A stretch of 64,000 nt of DNA from Kutzneria viridogrisea (GTDB lineage: Bacteria > Actinomycetota > Actinomycetes > Mycobacteriales > Pseudonocardiaceae), in assembly GCA_014138725.1 (NCBI GenBank), contig JACJID010000007.1, positions 62,001 to 126,000 of the forward strand, given 5' to 3'. The position numbers and the translations under genes were made by a program. Of the stretch, positions 61,813 through 64,000 are shown piece after piece (within the stretch, counting starts at the first letter, position 1; every line of letters starts with the position of its first letter). Under the pieces are notes generated by a model. That model saw only the letters and a program-made list of their open reading frames with translations. It was not told where the DNA came from and did no database searches.

Positions 61813-64000
61813 CTACGAGTGACCGGCCGTCGCGAGGGTGTCCTCGATGAGGTCACGCAGTTGGGACCGGGCGGTGATGCCCAGCTTCGGGAAGCTGCGG
61901 TAGAGGTGCGAGCTGACCGTGCGCGGGGAGAGGAAGAGTCTTTCGCCGATTTCGCGGTTGGTCAGCCCGCGGGCGGCGAGCCTGATGATCTGCTGCTGTT
62001 GCGGGGAGAGTGCGGCAAGCGCGTCGGGGGCAGTGTCCGTGACGTCGAGGCCGGCGGCGCGCGATTCGGCCCGGGCGCGCTCGATCCACGGGTGCGCGCC
62101 CAGGCGGCGGAAGGTCTCCAGCGCCTCAGTGAGCGGCGTCCGTGCTTCGGCGATGCGCCGACGGCGTCGCAGCCACTCGGCGAGGTCGAGCAGGGTCTGT
62201 GCGCGTTCGAAAGGCCAGTGCGCCAGTACCGGGTCCGCCAGGGACGCCCGGAAGTGCGGCTCGGCGTCCTCGGGGTCCGCCAACAGGCCACGGGCTCGGT
62301 TGATCAGCGCACGCAGGCGGGGGGAAGCGTTCTCCGCGAGCGCCCGTGCGCAACGCTCGACGATCACGGCAGCCTCCTCACGTCTGCCACAGCGCACAGC
62401 GGCGGCGGCCAGATCCGCGACGGCCGGGTAGGAGGCGTGGTAGTGCAGGGGCGCGCCATCTGCCGTGAAGACCATGCGGAGTTGGTCGTACGCGGTCTCG
62501 TACGCACCTTCCGCGGCTGCCGCGGCACCGAGCGCACGACGGGCATAGACGCAGACCGAGCGGCTTTCCAGCGGATCGATCAGGGCGAGCGCCTCCTCGG
62601 CCCGGGCGCGGGCTGCCGTCGCGTCCCCCTGGTAGGCCAGCACGGCGGCGTCCACGGTGGCCGCACAGGCCACGGCGTGGTCGAGGCCGACCGACCGGCC
62701 GACCGCGATGGTGCGGGCGCAGGCCTCGCGGGCCTGTTCCCACCTTCCTCGTTCCACATAGGCCCAGGCGACCGCGCCGCCCAGCCCCTCCGGCAGCGTT
62801 CCCTGCAACTCCCAGCTGGCGAAGGCCTCGTCGAAGGCGCGGACGGCCTGCGGGGTCTCGTCCAGGAGCCACGCCATGATCCCGACGGTGGTGAGCTGCT
62901 CCGGCCGGGCGTGCGCCTCGGCGGCCAACTGTGGGAGGAGGGAGACGAGTTCGCTCCGGTCGCCGAAAGGATCGCACACGGCCCTCACCCAGGTACGCAA
63001 GCCTGCGTATGAGGCATCCTCGGTTAGGCTCCGCAGGATGTCCTGGATGCGGTGCCGCTGGGTGTCCGCTCCGGAGTAGAAGCGGACCACGGCGGCGTGG
63101 GCCAGGAGTTCCAGCCCGGCGGCGGGCTGGCGGGCCGCCAACTCCTCGGCGGCGTCGGCCAGTCGGGAGAAGACCACGGAGTGGCGCACGGTCAGAACCG
63201 CCAGCCGTCCGGCCTGTACGGCGGCAGCGGCCAGTAGCGACGCGTCATCCGTGCGCGCGCGTACTGCGGCGGCCAGCTCCTTGACCCAGGCGATGTCCCC
63301 GGTGAACACGGCCGCCGCAGCGGCTTCGACCAGCAGCCGGGCACTGTTCTCTCGCTGCGGTGCGAGTTCCGCGGCGCGTTGCAGGGCCTTGGCCGCCGCC
63401 GCATGGCCGCCGCGTCGGCGAGCCCGGGCGGCGGTCCGCTCCAGCTCCGCCGATACGGCCGCGTCCGGGCGCGGGCAGGCGGCGGCCAGGTGCCAGGCAC
63501 GCCGATCCGGTTCGTCCCGCAGCATCGCGGCGAGCGCGAGGTGAGCCTCGCGCCGGGCACCCAAGGACGCGGCGTGATACACGGCGGACCGGACCAGTGG
63601 ATGGCGGAACCGAACGTCACGGCCAGTCCGCCGGATCAGCCGGGCCTGCTCGGCGGGCAGCCAGGCGTCGTCCTCGGCGTTCGGCAGCCCGGCAGAGGCG
63701 GCGATCGTGAAGTCGACGCTGTCCATGGCGGCCAGGAGCAGCAGGGCCCGCGCAGTGGCGGCGGGCAGGCCGTTCAGGCGAGTGGCGAAGATCCGCTCCA
63801 GGTGATCGCTGAGCGGGAGCGGACCTGCGGTCGGCAGCCCGGTGGCCGCGTCGGCGGCGGTGGCTGTCCTTGTCAGTTCCACCAGTGCCAGTGGGTTGCC
63901 GCCCGCTTGGTCAAGGATTCGCGTCCTGGTGTGGCCGGTGGGGCTTTTCGGTTGCAGGTCAAGGAGCTGATTGGCCGCGGCGTTGTCCAGCGGCCCCAGG
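61813..64000 (-). CDS. LuxR-family (LAL-type) regulator, 5' part outside the window
   Basis: At least 728 residues, open to the right edge. The visible N-terminal part follows the ATPase domain (ILDQAGGNPLALVELTR, the sensor-like GGNPLALxEL motif of large ATP-binding LuxR regulators), then a long helical TPR-like region (REAHLALAAMLRDEPDRRAWHLAAA; AAKALQRAAELAPQRENSARLLVEAA). The C-terminal LuxR domain reads LAALSPQQQQIIRLAARGLTNREIGERLFLSPRTVSSHLYRSFPKLGI. The P-loop lies beyond 64000. Such regulators often control antibiotic or catabolic clusters. Confidence 0.9.
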   Translation of the reverse strand, partial: LGPLDNAAANQLLDLQPKSPTGHTRTRILDQAGGNPLALVELTRTATAADAATGLPTAGPLPLSDHLERIFATRLNGLPAATARALLLLAAMDSVDFTIAASAGLPNAEDDAWLPAEQARLIRRTGRDVRFRHPLVRSAVYHAASLGARREAHLALAAMLRDEPDRRAWHLAAACPRPDAAVSAELERTAARARRRGGHAAAAKALQRAAELAPQRENSARLLVEAAAAAVFTGDIAWVKELAAAVRARTDDASLLAAAAVQAGRLAVLTVRHSVVFSRLADAAEELAARQPAAGLELLAHAAVVRFYSGADTQRHRIQDILRSLTEDASYAGLRTWVRAVCDPFGDRSELVSLLPQLAAEAHARPEQLTTVGIMAWLLDETPQAVRAFDEAFASWELQGTLPEGLGGAVAWAYVERGRWEQAREACARTIAVGRSVGLDHAVACAATVDAAVLAYQGDATAARARAEEALALIDPLESRSVCVYARRALGAAAAAEGAYETAYDQLRMVFTADGAPLHYHASYPAVADLAAAAVRCGRREEAAVIVERCARALAENASPRLRALINRARGLLADPEDAEPHFRASLADPVLAHWPFERAQTLLDLAEWLRRRRRIAEARTPLTEALETFRRLGAHPWIERARAESRAAGLDVTDTAPDALAALSPQQQQIIRLAARGLTNREIGERLFLSPRTVSSHLYRSFPKLGITARSQLRDLIEDTLATAGHS

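Overview
High-GC DNA with GTG starts, strong GGAGG ribosome binding sites and many genes typical of antibiotic-producing soil actinomycetes. The content (A/V-type ATPase, type II polyketide synthase, rifampin phosphotransferase, SARP/AfsR, LAL and XRE-MmyB regulators) fits a filamentous actinomycete, perhaps a Pseudonocardiales member. That placement is inference, since no rRNA or other phylogenetic marker lies in the window. The sequence is rich in decayed genes and transposon debris, as expected of a chromosome arm or genomic island.

Layout. (1) 1-7156, minus strand: nine overlapping genes H-C-I-K-F-E-A-B-D of an archaeal/vacuolar-type rotary ATPase; subunit D runs off the left edge. (2) 7.4-13.5 kb: an accessory zone with a doubly damaged IS701 transposase, two paralogous SnoaL-like genes, an acyl-CoA ligase, a dead two-component system and fragments of other mobile genes. 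(3) 13.5-20.0 kb: a LysR regulator faces a PLP-dependent deaminase/desulfhydrase gene cut in two, in frame and at a TA dinucleotide, by a 4.4-kb insertion. The insertion carries a complete IS630 element plus passenger genes (XRE-MmyB regulator, double SnoaL protein, NAD(P)-binding protein). (4) 20.1-23.0 kb: a 19-bp rifamycin-associated element (RAE), the first ~35 codons of a glycosyltransferase resembling rifamycin glycosyltransferase, then an intact rifampin phosphotransferase gene. (5) 23.4-30.8 kb: a DUF6461 protein, IS110/DUF6262 debris, a GMC oxidoreductase with divergent TetR gene, a quinone-reductase-like flavoprotein, an NmrA-like protein and an AraC regulator. (6) 30.9-40.2 kb, minus strand: a compact type II PKS operon. 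Fused TcmI cyclase, small ORF, ACP, aromatase/cyclase, cupin, KS-alpha, CLF, ABM-ABM-FAD monooxygenase, ABM and P450 are linked stop-to-start by 1-4 bp overlaps; a methyltransferase follows. No ketoreductase is present, suggesting a non-reduced aromatic polyketide of spore-pigment or polycyclic polyphenol type. (7) 41-50.7 kb: membrane, roadblock, TOPRIM, ArsR, DUF218-like and LGFP proteins, the 3' end of a tmRNA gene (likely attachment-site remnant) and a ~65-bp tandem repeat. (8) 50.8-64 kb: SGNH hydrolase, FAD monooxygenase, an AfsR-type regulator broken by one in-frame amber codon, a lipoprotein, an MFS transporter, a deleted IS630 copy lying exactly between two stop codons, and a TetX-like monooxygenase divergent from a TetR repressor with two tetO-like operators. 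A decayed TetR gene and a partial LuxR-family regulator reach the right edge.

Working together: the PKS operon supplies all steps from chain building through cyclisation to oxidation. The rph and tetX/tetR modules are separate, inducible-looking resistance units. The IS630 family has shaped the region, always at CTAG targets.
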